From Vibrio gazogenes (GTDB lineage Bacteria; Pseudomonadota; Gammaproteobacteria; Enterobacterales; Vibrionaceae), in contig NZ_CP092587.1 in the NCBI RefSeq assembly GCF_023920225.1, positions 1,178,001 to 1,242,000 on the forward strand: DNA of 64,000 bases, read 5' to 3'. The notes under the pieces are model-generated. The model did no database searches. It saw only the letters and a program-made list of their open reading frames with translations, and was not told the DNA's origin. Each line of letters opens with the position of its first letter. The stretch's first letter is position 1. Below are positions 43,732 to 53,377 of this stretch, in pieces. Both the position numbers and the translations under genes were made by a program.

Positions 43732-44550
43732 TTATATTTTTCGATAAACCCGTAGCGTAAAGTCTGCCTCACAGTGAAAGGTCTCTTGCTGTTGTAATGT
43801 GGTTTTGACCATGTCACTGGCACGCCAGGCAAGAGGTGTCATTTGGAGTAAGTTGAATGCATCTGTGCCACTCATTTGCATCGGGTAATGTAACTGTTCT
43901 TCATGTACCGGGACAAATCCTTCAATCGATTCTGCCTGTGGATCATGCAATCGGACCTCTTGATAAATCAGGGCCTTTAACTGATATAGGTGACGTGCTG
44001 CTGGCGTGACGGTCACCACAATGCCGTCGGCTTTCAGGCAACGTTGTAGCTCTTCTGATTTGCATGGTGCGTAGATGCGTAAAATTGCATCGATACTTTG
44101 TGCGGCAAAAGGGAGCCGATGACTTGATGCAATGCAAAACTGGCAATTGGGGTAGCGTTTAGCCGCATAGCGAATCGCGGGTTTGGAGATATCCAGACCG
44201 TAGACTGTCAAATCGGGGTTGTCCGTGTGTAGGGTTTCGGCGACATGCGTGGTGTAATAGCCTTCGCCACAGCCAATATCCAACAGTAATGCCGCGGGCT
44301 GTGATATGAATTGTGCGCAAAGCTGGGCGGCTCTGTCACGCATGGCAGTATAGTAACCTTGTTCCAGAAAATGACGTCTGGCTTGCATCATCGCTTTGTT
44401 GTCACCGGGATCTTTGGAACGTTTATGCTGAACGGGCATCAGATTGACATATCCTTCTTTGGCAATATCAAACTGATGGCGGTTCATACAACGGAATGTA
44501 CCTGACTCTTGCTGAAGTGGGGCGTCACACAATGGACATTGATAAGACAT
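43732..44550 (-). CDS. rlmA: 23S rRNA guanine-N1 methyltransferase RlmA
   Basis: The 272-residue enzyme methylates G745 of 23S rRNA in E. coli. A zinc-binding N-terminus is visible (MSYQCPLCDAPL with later FRCMNRHQFDIAKEGY), then LLDIGCGEGYYTTH as the SAM-binding motif and YGLDISKPAIRYAAKR. The linker VQHKRSKDPGDNKAMMQARR is characteristic of RlmA. The length fits the family. Some bacteria use the related RlmA(II), which acts on a different guanine and gives tylosin resistance; Gram-negative context favours RlmA(I). It starts a run of genes with order similar to the E. coli gapA region. Confidence 0.93.
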   Translation of the reverse strand: MSYQCPLCDAPLQQESGTFRCMNRHQFDIAKEGYVNLMPVQHKRSKDPGDNKAMMQARRHFLEQGYYTAMRDRAAQLCAQFISQPAALLLDIGCGEGYYTTHVAETLHTDNPDLTVYGLDISKPAIRYAAKRYPNCQFCIASSHRLPFAAQSIDAILRIYAPCKSEELQRCLKADGIVVTVTPAARHLYQLKALIYQEVRLHDPQAESIEGFVPVHEEQLHYPMQMSGTDAFNLLQMTPLAWRASDMVKTTLQQQETFHCEADFTLRVYRKI

Positions 44551-44668
44551 AATCAGCCTTGTATTTCGTATCGATTGGAGGCGGGCAGTGTATCGGGTTC
44601 TTCTGCAAATAAAAAGCGCTTGTCAGGCTGATCGTCATGTCAAGAGACAAGCGCTCATGACCGGTGGG

Positions 44669-45556
44669 TTAATCCGTTGCTGAAAGGTGTGTTTTCAACT
44701 GATACTGTTCGCCCGGTTGTAACGTAATCCCGGTAGAAATGCAGGGGGCATGAACGGTGGATTCAATACACAGCATGGTTTGATAGCCTTCGTCGTTCAT
44801 ATCTGCCATTGACTGAGCGCCCTGTGACCAGGGGTTCCATAGAACGGCACAATTGTGGCCTGTATTTTCAACTTGAATCGTCCGTTTCAGTACCGGGTCA
44901 TGCAAGTGAATCTGTGGTTCCGGCTTGGTGTAAATACGGTCAATGGTGTCAGTCAGCTGTAATTCGTCATCGCCCTGACACAGCTGATTATTTTGCAGGC
45001 TATCAATATATTCGTTGCCCATTCCCGTTGTTGTGGTCTGCCGGATATCTCCGACATTCAAATATGTATGTAATGCGCCGGAGAAGTGCCAAGCTCTGTC
45101 GTCTTCGTTGGTTATTTCCAGCGTAACTTCGAGCGTATCGCTAATGGCTACGTGTAACTTGAGGCTAAATTGATATGGCCAGATTGACAGTGTTTCAGGA
45201 TTGGCCGTCAGGCCGAGAGTCACGATGACACCTGCTTCACTCTCCCGGTGTTCAACCAGTGTCCACTGTTGGGTACGGGCAAAACCATGAGACGGTGAGC
45301 CGATTCGGGCAAACCAAGGCCAGCAAACGGGGATACCACCACGCAAAGGGGTTGTGCCATCAAATTTAGCACTGTTACTCATCCAGATTAAATCGGCTTT
45401 GCCACTTGGTTGAAAGGAAATTACATGTCCACCGTATAAAGCAATGCCAGCAGTTGCTTTCTCGTGTATGACACGCACGATTTTCGTGTTCTCTTGTTCT
45501 ACGATCGAGACACAGTCGGAAAGATTGGTTAGGGTGGGTAAAGCATGTAAGTCCAT
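44669..45556 (-). CDS. yeaD: D-hexose-6-phosphate mutarotase (YeaD)
   Basis: The protein is about 295 residues and belongs to the aldose-1-epimerase-like fold that interconverts hexose-6-phosphate anomers. Family pieces are LIWMSNSAKFDGTTPLRGGIPVCWPWF, HGFARTQQWTL and FSGALHTYLNVGDI. The ATG at 45556 is chosen because GAGG lies 8 nt before it; the frame opens ten codons earlier. It lies directly downstream of gapA on the same strand, as in E. coli, with a strong hairpin between them. It probably supports glycolytic flux; the enzyme is cytosolic. Confidence 0.93.
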   Translation of the reverse strand: MDLHALPTLTNLSDCVSIVEQENTKIVRVIHEKATAGIALYGGHVISFQPSGKADLIWMSNSAKFDGTTPLRGGIPVCWPWFARIGSPSHGFARTQQWTLVEHRESEAGVIVTLGLTANPETLSIWPYQFSLKLHVAISDTLEVTLEITNEDDRAWHFSGALHTYLNVGDIRQTTTTGMGNEYIDSLQNNQLCQGDDELQLTDTIDRIYTKPEPQIHLHDPVLKRTIQVENTGHNCAVLWNPWSQGAQSMADMNDEGYQTMLCIESTVHAPCISTGITLQPGEQYQLKTHLSATD

Positions 45557-45598
45557 TTTTTCATCCTCGTATTTTGGTGTCATTCGGAGTGAAAATAT

Positions 45599-45623
45599 AA
45601 AAGGCGGCTGAAAGCCGCCTTTT
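45599..45623 (-). terminator. Terminator downstream of gapA
   Basis: AAAAGGCGGCT pairs perfectly with AGCCGCCTTTT across a 3-nt loop, 25 bp after the gapA stop on the minus strand, ending in a T-run. It separates gapA from yeaD; some read-through may supply yeaD. Confidence 0.88.
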
Positions 45624-45647
45624 GAACAAGTTCAAATTGAATCTGAA

Positions 45648-46967
<1,320 letters not shown>

Positions 46968-47384
46968 ATGAGTTGTGAGGATATGAAGCAGGTTAAAAAA
47001 TCAGAATTTGAATGGCGTCAAGCACTTACAGATGAGCAATTTCGTGTTTGTCGCCAGCAGGGCACCGAGATGCCATTCTCTGGGAAGCTACTGCATAATA
47101 AAGAGACCGGCATTTATGCCTGTACTTGTTGTCAGACCCCGTTGTTTTCTTCTGCGAGTAAGTATGATTCCGGATGTGGTTGGCCAAGTTTTGATGCTCC
47201 GATCAGTACCAATGCCGTTCGATATTTACAAGATGAGAGTCATGGGATGAGTCGGATTGAAATCCGCTGTGCTGCTTGTAATAGCCATCTCGGCCATGTT
47301 TTCGATGATGGCCCGCAAACGACGGGTGAACGTTATTGTGTCAATTCGGTGTCGTTAATTTTCAACAAAAACGATCAGGAGTGA
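46968..47384 (+). CDS. msrB: Peptide-methionine (R)-S-oxide reductase
   Basis: The roughly 138-residue enzyme reduces methionine-R-sulfoxide in proteins. Zinc ligands are the two CxxC pairs ([11 protein letters not shown] and [13 protein letters not shown]), and the catalytic cysteine is in [25 protein letters not shown] is the substrate loop. The start is uncertain: ATG at 46968, ATG at 46983 and GTG at 46944 are in frame, none with an ideal ribosome-binding site. The family begins near the second. Divergent gapA next door repeats the E. coli order. Confidence 0.94.
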   Translation: MSCEDMKQVKKSEFEWRQALTDEQFRVCRQQGTEMPFSGKLLHNKETGIYACTCCQTPLFSSASKYDSGCGWPSFDAPISTNAVRYLQDESHGMSRIEIRCAACNSHLGHVFDDGPQTTGERYCVNSVSLIFNKNDQE

Positions 47385-47422
47385 GAATTTTTGATCATTT
47401 TCGTATGATTTGTACAGAATGG

Positions 47423-48235
47423 CTATTTTTTAAACTCAGGCATCATAGATGGGTGATACTCTTGATTTTTTACAGCATCAATAATCATGTCTGCGACATG
47501 ATCTAATGCGCTGAATTTTTCCTCACTGAAGCCGTACAGCAGCTGTATATTTTGGGGGGATGTGATAGGTACGCCAAAGTGTTTACCGACCATTGCCCAA
47601 ATGTAAGAGGCTTCTTGATGGTGGAGTAGTTGATTCAAACTGGCTAAGGATTCAAAAATGCTGATATTGAGTGAATTTGGATCAGAGAGTTCCAGTGCAT
47701 GATTGAGGAGTTTGATGGTTTTTTCTCTGTCTCTGTCGATGTAGAACGTCGCCAGTGCGTATTGAAGGGCTGCTGTCTCCATTTCTGGTTTGCCTTCCAA
47801 CTGTAAAAATTGCCGGCGAGCTTGTGTATTACCCATCTGACTCCATAAAAAATAAAGTGAAGAGGGCGTATTGAATTGCATCAGCTCTTTTTCTAGGCGT
47901 TCCATATTCTTCCCGGAATTGAGTAATGCATTGAAGCGTCTTTCCTTGAGTTTGGCTTGATCAATCGGTTGAATCTGAGCGGCAACGCTCAGACATTTTC
48001 GATATTTCTGTGTGAGCTGGTACTCAGTGATTTTATTGAGGTCAGTCGGGTTTCTGTTAACTTCGAGACGATGCCAGATGAGGTTGGTTCTGGTGATACG
48101 GCATTGCCCGTCATTCGTGTTCAGTTCTTCACAGCGGAGCTCAGGGTGATCCTGACAGAGTTTGTCCGTGTTTCGCGTATTTTCAAAACAACCGTTCAAC
48201 AGGAGGACAGTGATAGCAAGACTAATGTACTTCAT
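47423..48235 (-). CDS. DUF2989 family lipoprotein
   Basis: The protein is about 270 residues. The lipobox LLLNGC follows MKYISLAITV, so Cys16 should be lipidated and the protein anchored to a membrane, facing the periplasm. The body is helical and TPR-like in flavour (ALQYALATFYIDRDREKTIK, LNHALELSDPNSLNISIFES). This matches the DUF2989 proteins of Vibrio and relatives, whose function is unknown. ATG at 48235 is chosen because it places the signal sequence at the start; ATG at 48247 and 48274 are in-frame alternatives. Confidence 0.85.
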   Translation of the reverse strand: MKYISLAITVLLLNGCFENTRNTDKLCQDHPELRCEELNTNDGQCRITRTNLIWHRLEVNRNPTDLNKITEYQLTQKYRKCLSVAAQIQPIDQAKLKERRFNALLNSGKNMERLEKELMQFNTPSSLYFLWSQMGNTQARRQFLQLEGKPEMETAALQYALATFYIDRDREKTIKLLNHALELSDPNSLNISIFESLASLNQLLHHQEASYIWAMVGKHFGVPITSPQNIQLLYGFSEEKFSALDHVADMIIDAVKNQEYHPSMMPEFKK

Positions 48236-48358
48236 AGGTTGTTGCATATAATGATAGCCTGTGATCATATACAATTATTTATACGACATACCTTGACGTT
48301 AGCGGTTGAAACTTCATTATGTTGAATTGTTTGTACAACCAACCATCCGGGATATGCA

Positions 48359-48652
48359 ATGGATACTCAACAACTCATTGATGCGATTACACCTGAGGCC
48401 TACCAGCGTTTACTTTATGCTGTTGAAACAGGTAAGTGGCCTGAAGGTACGACACTTTCTGCACAACAGCGAGACTCATGTATTCAAGCTGTGATGTTGT
48501 ACCAATCTAAGCATAATGCACAGCCGGAACATATGACAGTCGCCGCAGGCGGAGAAATCTGTTTCAAGTCTAAATCTGAGTTGAAAAAACAGTTTCAAGC
48601 GGAGCAGGCTGAAGCAGATATTTTGCGGGTCAATCCCAATCAAGCCGAGTGA
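48359..48652 (+). CDS. yeaC: YeaC family protein (DUF1315)
   Basis: The small cytosolic protein of 97 residues shows the DUF1315 pattern IDAITPEAYQRLLYAVETGKWPEGTTL, then MLYQSKHN and GGEICFKSKSELKKQF. The function is not known. It lies near ansA and sppA, as in E. coli, where yeaC lies between msrB/gapA and ansA; the synteny supports the symbol. The ATG at 48359 is four nucleotides after a GGGATATGCA leader, a weak ribosome-binding site. Confidence 0.9.
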   Translation: MDTQQLIDAITPEAYQRLLYAVETGKWPEGTTLSAQQRDSCIQAVMLYQSKHNAQPEHMTVAAGGEICFKSKSELKKQFQAEQAEADILRVNPNQAE

Positions 48653-48688
48653 TAGATGTGCTCATGAATTGAAGTGAGTGCTGAAATA

Positions 48689-48714
48689 GCACTCCCAGTG
48701 TCGGCCGGGAGTGC
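48689..48714. terminator. Hairpin between convergent yeaC and ansA
   Basis: GCACTCCC at 48689-48696 pairs with GGGAGTGC at 48707-48714 across a 10-nt loop, 37 bp after yeaC and 77 bp before the end of ansA. No strong T-run on either strand. Confidence 0.5.
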
Positions 48715-48790
48715 GTTATTGATGATTGAGGATACTGCCTTGATTTGATATTACCCGTAAAATTGGTTTGTTGTGACAAAGCACGCTATT

Positions 48791-49804
48791 TTACAGGCTC
48801 ATTTCTCCCCGCAGGACTTTTTGCATCTCTGATTTGACGGTTTCATAGTCAAGCCCTTTACTCAAAAGATAATGCAGCTTTGCCAGCGCCGCCTCCGGTG
48901 TCATGTCGAACCCGCTGATGACTCCCGCTTCTGCCAGTGCACTTCCGGTTGCGTATCCGCCCATATTGACTTTCCCGGCAAGGCATTGAGTCAGGTTAAC
49001 CACAATAACCCCTCGTTCTGAAGCCGATTTGAGTTGTGCGAGCAACTTTGGATTCTGTGGTGCATTGCCGACACCGAAAGTCAGAAGAATCATGGCGTTG
49101 ACGGGTTGCAGTAATGTATTGCGGATCACTTCATGGGAGATGCCCGGATACATGGTAATCACCCCAATGGGTTGTGGCGTAATATCACTGACTTGAAAGG
49201 GGCCATTTGGCTGCTTGCCGACGGTCACATGGCTACTCACCGAGATATTGATACCTGCTTCCAGAAGTGCCGGTAGGTTCGGTGACGTAAATGCGTTGAA
49301 GCCGTCTGCGTGTGATTTCGTGCTGCGGTTTCCTCTCATCAGCTGGTTGTTGAAAAACAGCGTGACTTCATTGATGGGATAGTTTGCAGCAATGTGCAGC
49401 GCGTTGAGCAAGTTGGCTTGTCCATCAGAACGTAGTTCGGCCAGTGGAATCTGTGAGCCAGTGACAATGACCGGTTTACCCAGATTTTCTAGCATGAATG
49501 ACAGCGCTGAAGCGGTATAAGCCATCGTGTCCGTACCATGGAGAATGACGAAGCCGTCATATTGCTCGTAGTTGTTGCGGATATCATCAGCGATGAGTTG
49601 CCAGTCTTCCGGTGTCATATCTGATGAATCGATCAGCGGATCGTATTCGTGAATGGTGTATTCAGGCATTTCCGGACGATGAAACTCGGGCATACTCGCG
49701 AGTTGCTTTTCCATAAAACCAGCCACCGGAACATAACCGTGTGATGATTTTTGCATACCAATCGTGCCGCCCGTGTAGGCAATATAGATATGTTTTCTTG
49801 CCAT
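48791..49804 (-). CDS. ansA: Type I (cytoplasmic) L-asparaginase
   Basis: The 337-residue enzyme hydrolyses asparagine to aspartate and ammonia. The two catalytic threonine regions are present: IAYTGGTIGMQ near the N-terminus and LHGTDTMAYTASALSFML about 90 residues in. There is no signal peptide, which points to the low-affinity cytoplasmic type I enzyme rather than the periplasmic type II. It is followed on the same strand by no close gene and preceded by sppA, 101 bp upstream, as in E. coli. Confidence 0.95.
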   Translation of the reverse strand: MARKHIYIAYTGGTIGMQKSSHGYVPVAGFMEKQLASMPEFHRPEMPEYTIHEYDPLIDSSDMTPEDWQLIADDIRNNYEQYDGFVILHGTDTMAYTASALSFMLENLGKPVIVTGSQIPLAELRSDGQANLLNALHIAANYPINEVTLFFNNQLMRGNRSTKSHADGFNAFTSPNLPALLEAGINISVSSHVTVGKQPNGPFQVSDITPQPIGVITMYPGISHEVIRNTLLQPVNAMILLTFGVGNAPQNPKLLAQLKSASERGVIVVNLTQCLAGKVNMGGYATGSALAEAGVISGFDMTPEAALAKLHYLLSKGLDYETVKSEMQKVLRGEMSL

Positions 49805-49865
49805 GACTGAAATTTACTCTTCTATCAAGTTCAGGGAGTGCGATTATAGCGAAATCATACGTAAT

Positions 49866-49889
49866 AAAAAGGGCGACGGTGTCGCCCTT
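49866..49889 (-). terminator. Terminator of sppA
   Basis: AAGGGCGAC-ACC-GTCGCCCTT on the minus strand, followed by TTT, lies 17 bp after the sppA stop and before the ansA start. This separates the two genes. Confidence 0.85.
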
Positions 49890-49905
49890 GATCACGTTTA
49901 ATATT

Positions 49906-51774
49906 TTATTCGACCTCGCAATTGAGACAGAATGCATACTGTCCTTTGGGGTCATTCAACTGGTTGAGTAGTGTTGCATCACTGAGCATTTTCTCGGTTG
50001 TGGAACGCAGACTCTCAGGGAGGAGTGTTGTGACATCCAACCCCAGCGATACCCGGGCTTCCGAAAAGAGTCCAATCAGTAATTTCTGCATGGTTGAAAT
50101 TGGTTCTTCCAGCCAATCGAGTTGATAATCATCCACTTTGGCAAGCTTGGCAGCCAGAGCAACAGCATCATCAAAATCACCCATTTTATCAACTAAACCG
50201 AACTTGAGCGCATCCTGGCCTGTCCAGACATGGCCTTGTGCGACTTTATCGACGTCTTGCAACGACAGATGACGATGTTCTGCAACCAACGAAATGAAGC
50301 GCTGGTATCCGTGCTCGATGGTTAACTGCAATGCCTGTTTGGTGCCGTCAGACAGCCCGGTGGTGATACCCTGACCGGAAAATGGTGTTGTTCCCACACC
50401 GTCGGTAGACACACCGATACGATCCAGACTGTGCTCAAAGGTAGTCAGCACACTGAATATGCCAATCGAACCGGTAAGCGTCGTGGGTTGTGCCACAATT
50501 TGGTCAGCGCTGGTTGATAGCCAGTATCCCCCTGAGGCCGCGAGGCTGGACATCGAGACGACAACCGGTTTGCCTGAGGCTTTCAGCGCATCAATTTCGC
50601 TACGGATGACTTCAGAAGCGGAGGCGCTACCTCCCGGGCTGTCAACCCGTAACACAACCGCTTTAATATGTGGATCATTGCGTGCTTCTCTCAGCAGGAC
50701 GCTCATATTCTCTGAGCCAATGGCTTCACCGCGAGGTTGATTGCCATCCATGATGGTGCCTGAAGCAACAATCACAGCGATTTCGTTTTTCGCAGTCAGG
50801 GTTGGTTTCAACTGCGAGTCGATAGCGTTGAGGTAGTCGTAGTAACCAATCGAACGATAACCATCTTGACCATCGCTACCAAACGTATCGGTCAGCTCCG
50901 CACGCATTTGTGGCCGGGATATCAGTTCATCAACCAGCCCGAGATCGAGGGACAGTTTGGCAATATCACCGTGAACACGCTTCAGTTGCGTCAGAAAATC
51001 ATCCATCGATAAGCGTAACTTTTCTGGCGTGATATTTCTGTTGGCTGCAACGTCGGTCAGATAGGCATCCCAAAGCTGCTGGAGCCAGCGCTTATTCGAT
51101 GCTTTTGCCGCATCCGACATATCATTACGCATAAACGGTTCCACCGCGGACTTGTAAGTACCGACGCGGAAGATATGGGTGGTGACATCAAGCTTGTCCA
51201 GTAGTTTTTTGTAATATAAACCGTAAGCACTATAGCCTTTGAGCATCACCAGTCCGTCGGGAGACATTAAAATCTTGTCAGCATAACTGGCTAGGTAATA
51301 CTGGCTTTGAGTGTACATATTACCGACCGCAAACACCGGTTTGCCACTGGCTTTAAACTCATTAATTGCTTTTGCGATATAACGTAACTTCGTCAGATTG
51401 GTTTCAGACATCTCGCCGAGTGAGAGCACCAGTCCTGAAATCTGTTCATCATCTTTGGCATGACGAATCGTATCGACGATATCAAACAGAATGTTTTCTT
51501 TCGGCAGCGAGTCACCGAGTAGTGAGGTGGCAATTGAATCAACGGATTGAACATAAGTGGCTTGTTCACGAATCGGGCCGGATAAATTCAGAACCAGTGC
51601 CGAAGGTTGATGAATCTGAATATTTGTATCCTCTGGTGTTGATTGGGTATACAGGATATAAATAATGGCAATCGTGAACAGAAACAACAAGTTCGTGACG
51701 AGAAGGCGGAACAGGGTGATCGTTTTCCAGATGAACCGAAAGATCATACCGATAGCTTTTAGTATTGTTTTCAT
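49906..51774 (-). CDS. sppA: Signal peptide peptidase SppA (protease IV), 67K type
   Basis: The membrane-anchored serine protease of about 622 residues degrades signal peptides left after export. One transmembrane helix is near the N-terminus (LLVTNLLFLFTIAIIYILY). It has the tandem-repeat S49 layout: the first domain gives the lysine in YYLASYADKILMSPDG and the second the serine in VSMSSLAASGGYWLS. The length fits E. coli SppA (618). ATG at 51774 is chosen (MKTILKAIGMIFRF); the frame is open 48 codons further up, but that part does not resemble SppA. Confidence 0.94.
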   Translation of the reverse strand: MKTILKAIGMIFRFIWKTITLFRLLVTNLLFLFTIAIIYILYTQSTPEDTNIQIHQPSALVLNLSGPIREQATYVQSVDSIATSLLGDSLPKENILFDIVDTIRHAKDDEQISGLVLSLGEMSETNLTKLRYIAKAINEFKASGKPVFAVGNMYTQSQYYLASYADKILMSPDGLVMLKGYSAYGLYYKKLLDKLDVTTHIFRVGTYKSAVEPFMRNDMSDAAKASNKRWLQQLWDAYLTDVAANRNITPEKLRLSMDDFLTQLKRVHGDIAKLSLDLGLVDELISRPQMRAELTDTFGSDGQDGYRSIGYYDYLNAIDSQLKPTLTAKNEIAVIVASGTIMDGNQPRGEAIGSENMSVLLREARNDPHIKAVVLRVDSPGGSASASEVIRSEIDALKASGKPVVVSMSSLAASGGYWLSTSADQIVAQPTTLTGSIGIFSVLTTFEHSLDRIGVSTDGVGTTPFSGQGITTGLSDGTKQALQLTIEHGYQRFISLVAEHRHLSLQDVDKVAQGHVWTGQDALKFGLVDKMGDFDDAVALAAKLAKVDDYQLDWLEEPISTMQKLLIGLFSEARVSLGLDVTTLLPESLRSTTEKMLSDATLLNQLNDPKGQYAFCLNCEVE

Positions 51775-51877
51775 AATCGCTTTAACATCGTGGCTGATTA
51801 GGCACCATGGGTTGATAAACCTGATGGTACACGGTGTATGGTGATATGATCCTACGTGATAACCTAGGGAGGAACAA

Positions 51878-51970
51878 CTATTCAGTGATGGGATCGTTTG
51901 ATTGCAGTGTTCGGTCAATCAATCCGATTGATTTGGTGGTGTTCAGCGGCAGTGCTTTCAGATCAGACAT
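51878..51970 (-). CDS. Possible 30-residue small protein upstream of sppA
   Basis: A minus-strand frame, ATG at 51970 to TAG at 51878, encodes MSDLKALPLNTTKSIGLIDR plus ten more residues. GGGGGGAT sits about 9 nt before the ATG. It starts about 30 bp downstream of the purU hairpin. No homologue is recalled; it may be chance. The rest of the sppA-purU gap holds nothing else. Confidence 0.2.
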   Translation of the reverse strand: MSDLKALPLNTTKSIGLIDRTLQSNDPITE

Positions 51971-51997
51971 GTTGATATCAATCCCCCCAACAAACGA

Positions 51998-52024
51998 AAG
52001 CCCGTTAGGGAGAATGATGGGCTT
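51998..52024 (-). terminator. Hairpin terminator of purU
   Basis: AAGCCC at 51998-52003 pairs with GGGCTT at 52019-52024. On the minus strand it follows the purU stop at once and runs into TTCGTTTGTT. Moderate strength. Confidence 0.55.
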
Positions 52025-52029
52025 GGTAT

Positions 52030-52866
52030 TTACAGGATGACGGTTTTATTGCCGTAGACAAACACCTTGTCATTCAACACATTTGCCAGTGCTTTGCTCA
52101 AGACATTCTTTTCGACATCACGTCCTGCTTGCGCCATATCCTGAGCGCTGAACGTATGATCGACAGGAATGACATCCTGTTTGATGATCGGTCCTTCATC
52201 GAGATCATCCGTGACGAGGTGAGCCGTCGCACCGATGATTTTGACGCCCCGTTCATAGGCTTGCTGATAAGGCTTGGCCCCAATGAATGCCGGCAAGAAA
52301 CTGTGGTGAATATTGATAATACGGTGATGGTATTTTTCAACAAAGGTCGGCGTCAGAACACGCATATATTTTGCCAACACAATATAATCCGGTTGATACT
52401 GCTCGACCACTTCCAGCATTTTCTGTTCGTGTTCCTGACGATTGAGATTTTCATGAGAAACACAGTGATAAGGGATATCAAATCGTTCTGTCAGCGTTTG
52501 TAATTTATCGTAGTTGCCGATGACCGCTGCAATATCGACATCGAGACTGCCGTCGTAGCTTTTGATCAGAATATCACCCAAGCAGTGCGCTTCTTTGGTG
52601 ACCAGAATGACAATTTTCTTGCGTGAAGAACCGATCAATTGATATTTGGCCCCTTCGGGGAGCGCCTGATCTAAATCAGCTTTCAGCGTTGCGTCGTTAA
52701 AATAGCCTTCCAGCTCGGTGCGCATAAAGAAATGGCCGCTGGTATTATCGACATATTCATTATTATGAATAATATTCAACTGATGCTTGTAACAGATATT
52801 GGTAATTTTGGCGATCAGACCTGGTTTATCAGTGCAATGTGTAAGGAGCGTTTTCTTTTCCATCAA
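52030..52866 (-). CDS. purU: Formyltetrahydrofolate deformylase
   Basis: The 278-residue enzyme releases formate from 10-formyl-tetrahydrofolate, which feeds purine synthesis and balances the one-carbon pool. The N-terminal ACT domain (KTLLTHCTDKPGLIAKITNI) is followed by a formyltransferase fold with NIHHSFLPAFIGAKPYQQAYERGVK and the catalytic Asp in VTDDLDEGPIIKQD. E. coli PurU is 280 residues. It is read leftwards with a hairpin after it. The first two codons are both ATG, so the start may shift by one. Confidence 0.96.
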   Translation of the reverse strand: MMEKKTLLTHCTDKPGLIAKITNICYKHQLNIIHNNEYVDNTSGHFFMRTELEGYFNDATLKADLDQALPEGAKYQLIGSSRKKIVILVTKEAHCLGDILIKSYDGSLDVDIAAVIGNYDKLQTLTERFDIPYHCVSHENLNRQEHEQKMLEVVEQYQPDYIVLAKYMRVLTPTFVEKYHHRIINIHHSFLPAFIGAKPYQQAYERGVKIIGATAHLVTDDLDEGPIIKQDVIPVDHTFSAQDMAQAGRDVEKNVLSKALANVLNDKVFVYGNKTVIL

Positions 52867-53070
52867 TGATGACTTCCGATGATTTTTTTTGAATGAAAAA
52901 CTATTTCAGAGTACCCAAAACGGTGATGAGTCCCACAATACTGCGGCTATAATTAATCTATTCTCAGGAGAGTTTCAACCCAATAACAAAAGTAATTTTC
53001 CTCGGCTTATCTAGTTGGTCTTTATTTCGGACAATCGTTGTTTATCACATTTTTCATGAAGGTGGTGGTT

Positions 53071-53274
53071 ATGGATAAGGAATTGCTAGCTCGTAAATTG
53101 TATGTTGAGCGTGTCCACGAGTTGATTGGAACACATGAAATCGATGAGATCGTCCTGAATGCGATGTGGGAAAGTAAAGCTTCTCCTGCTGATGCTGCCA
53201 GAGTGATGCTGGAGCAGCCGACCAACGTACTGGAAGCTGCGTCTTGGTTACAACGATATCTGAACCGCAAGTAA
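53071..53274 (+). CDS. Small conserved-looking hypothetical protein
   Basis: This roughly 67-residue protein, MDKELLARKLYVERVHELIG and on, ends LEAASWLQRYLNRK. It is charged and helical, without signal peptide or metal motif, and I do not recognise it. The ATG at 53071 has GGTGGTGG just upstream; the frame extends to 53038 with poorer sequence. It lies in the divergent region between purU and yoaA, 103 bp before yoaA. A regulator or adaptor role would be guesswork. Confidence 0.6.
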   Translation: MDKELLARKLYVERVHELIGTHEIDEIVLNAMWESKASPADAARVMLEQPTNVLEAASWLQRYLNRK

Positions 53275-53377
53275 CCCCTTTAACGCGCGTTTTGCAGCGT
53301 GAATCGTAAGAGAAAGGTTCGCGCTGCTTCATCAAACCTGACATAATCGCACATTATATTTTTAAATCCTCTATGCG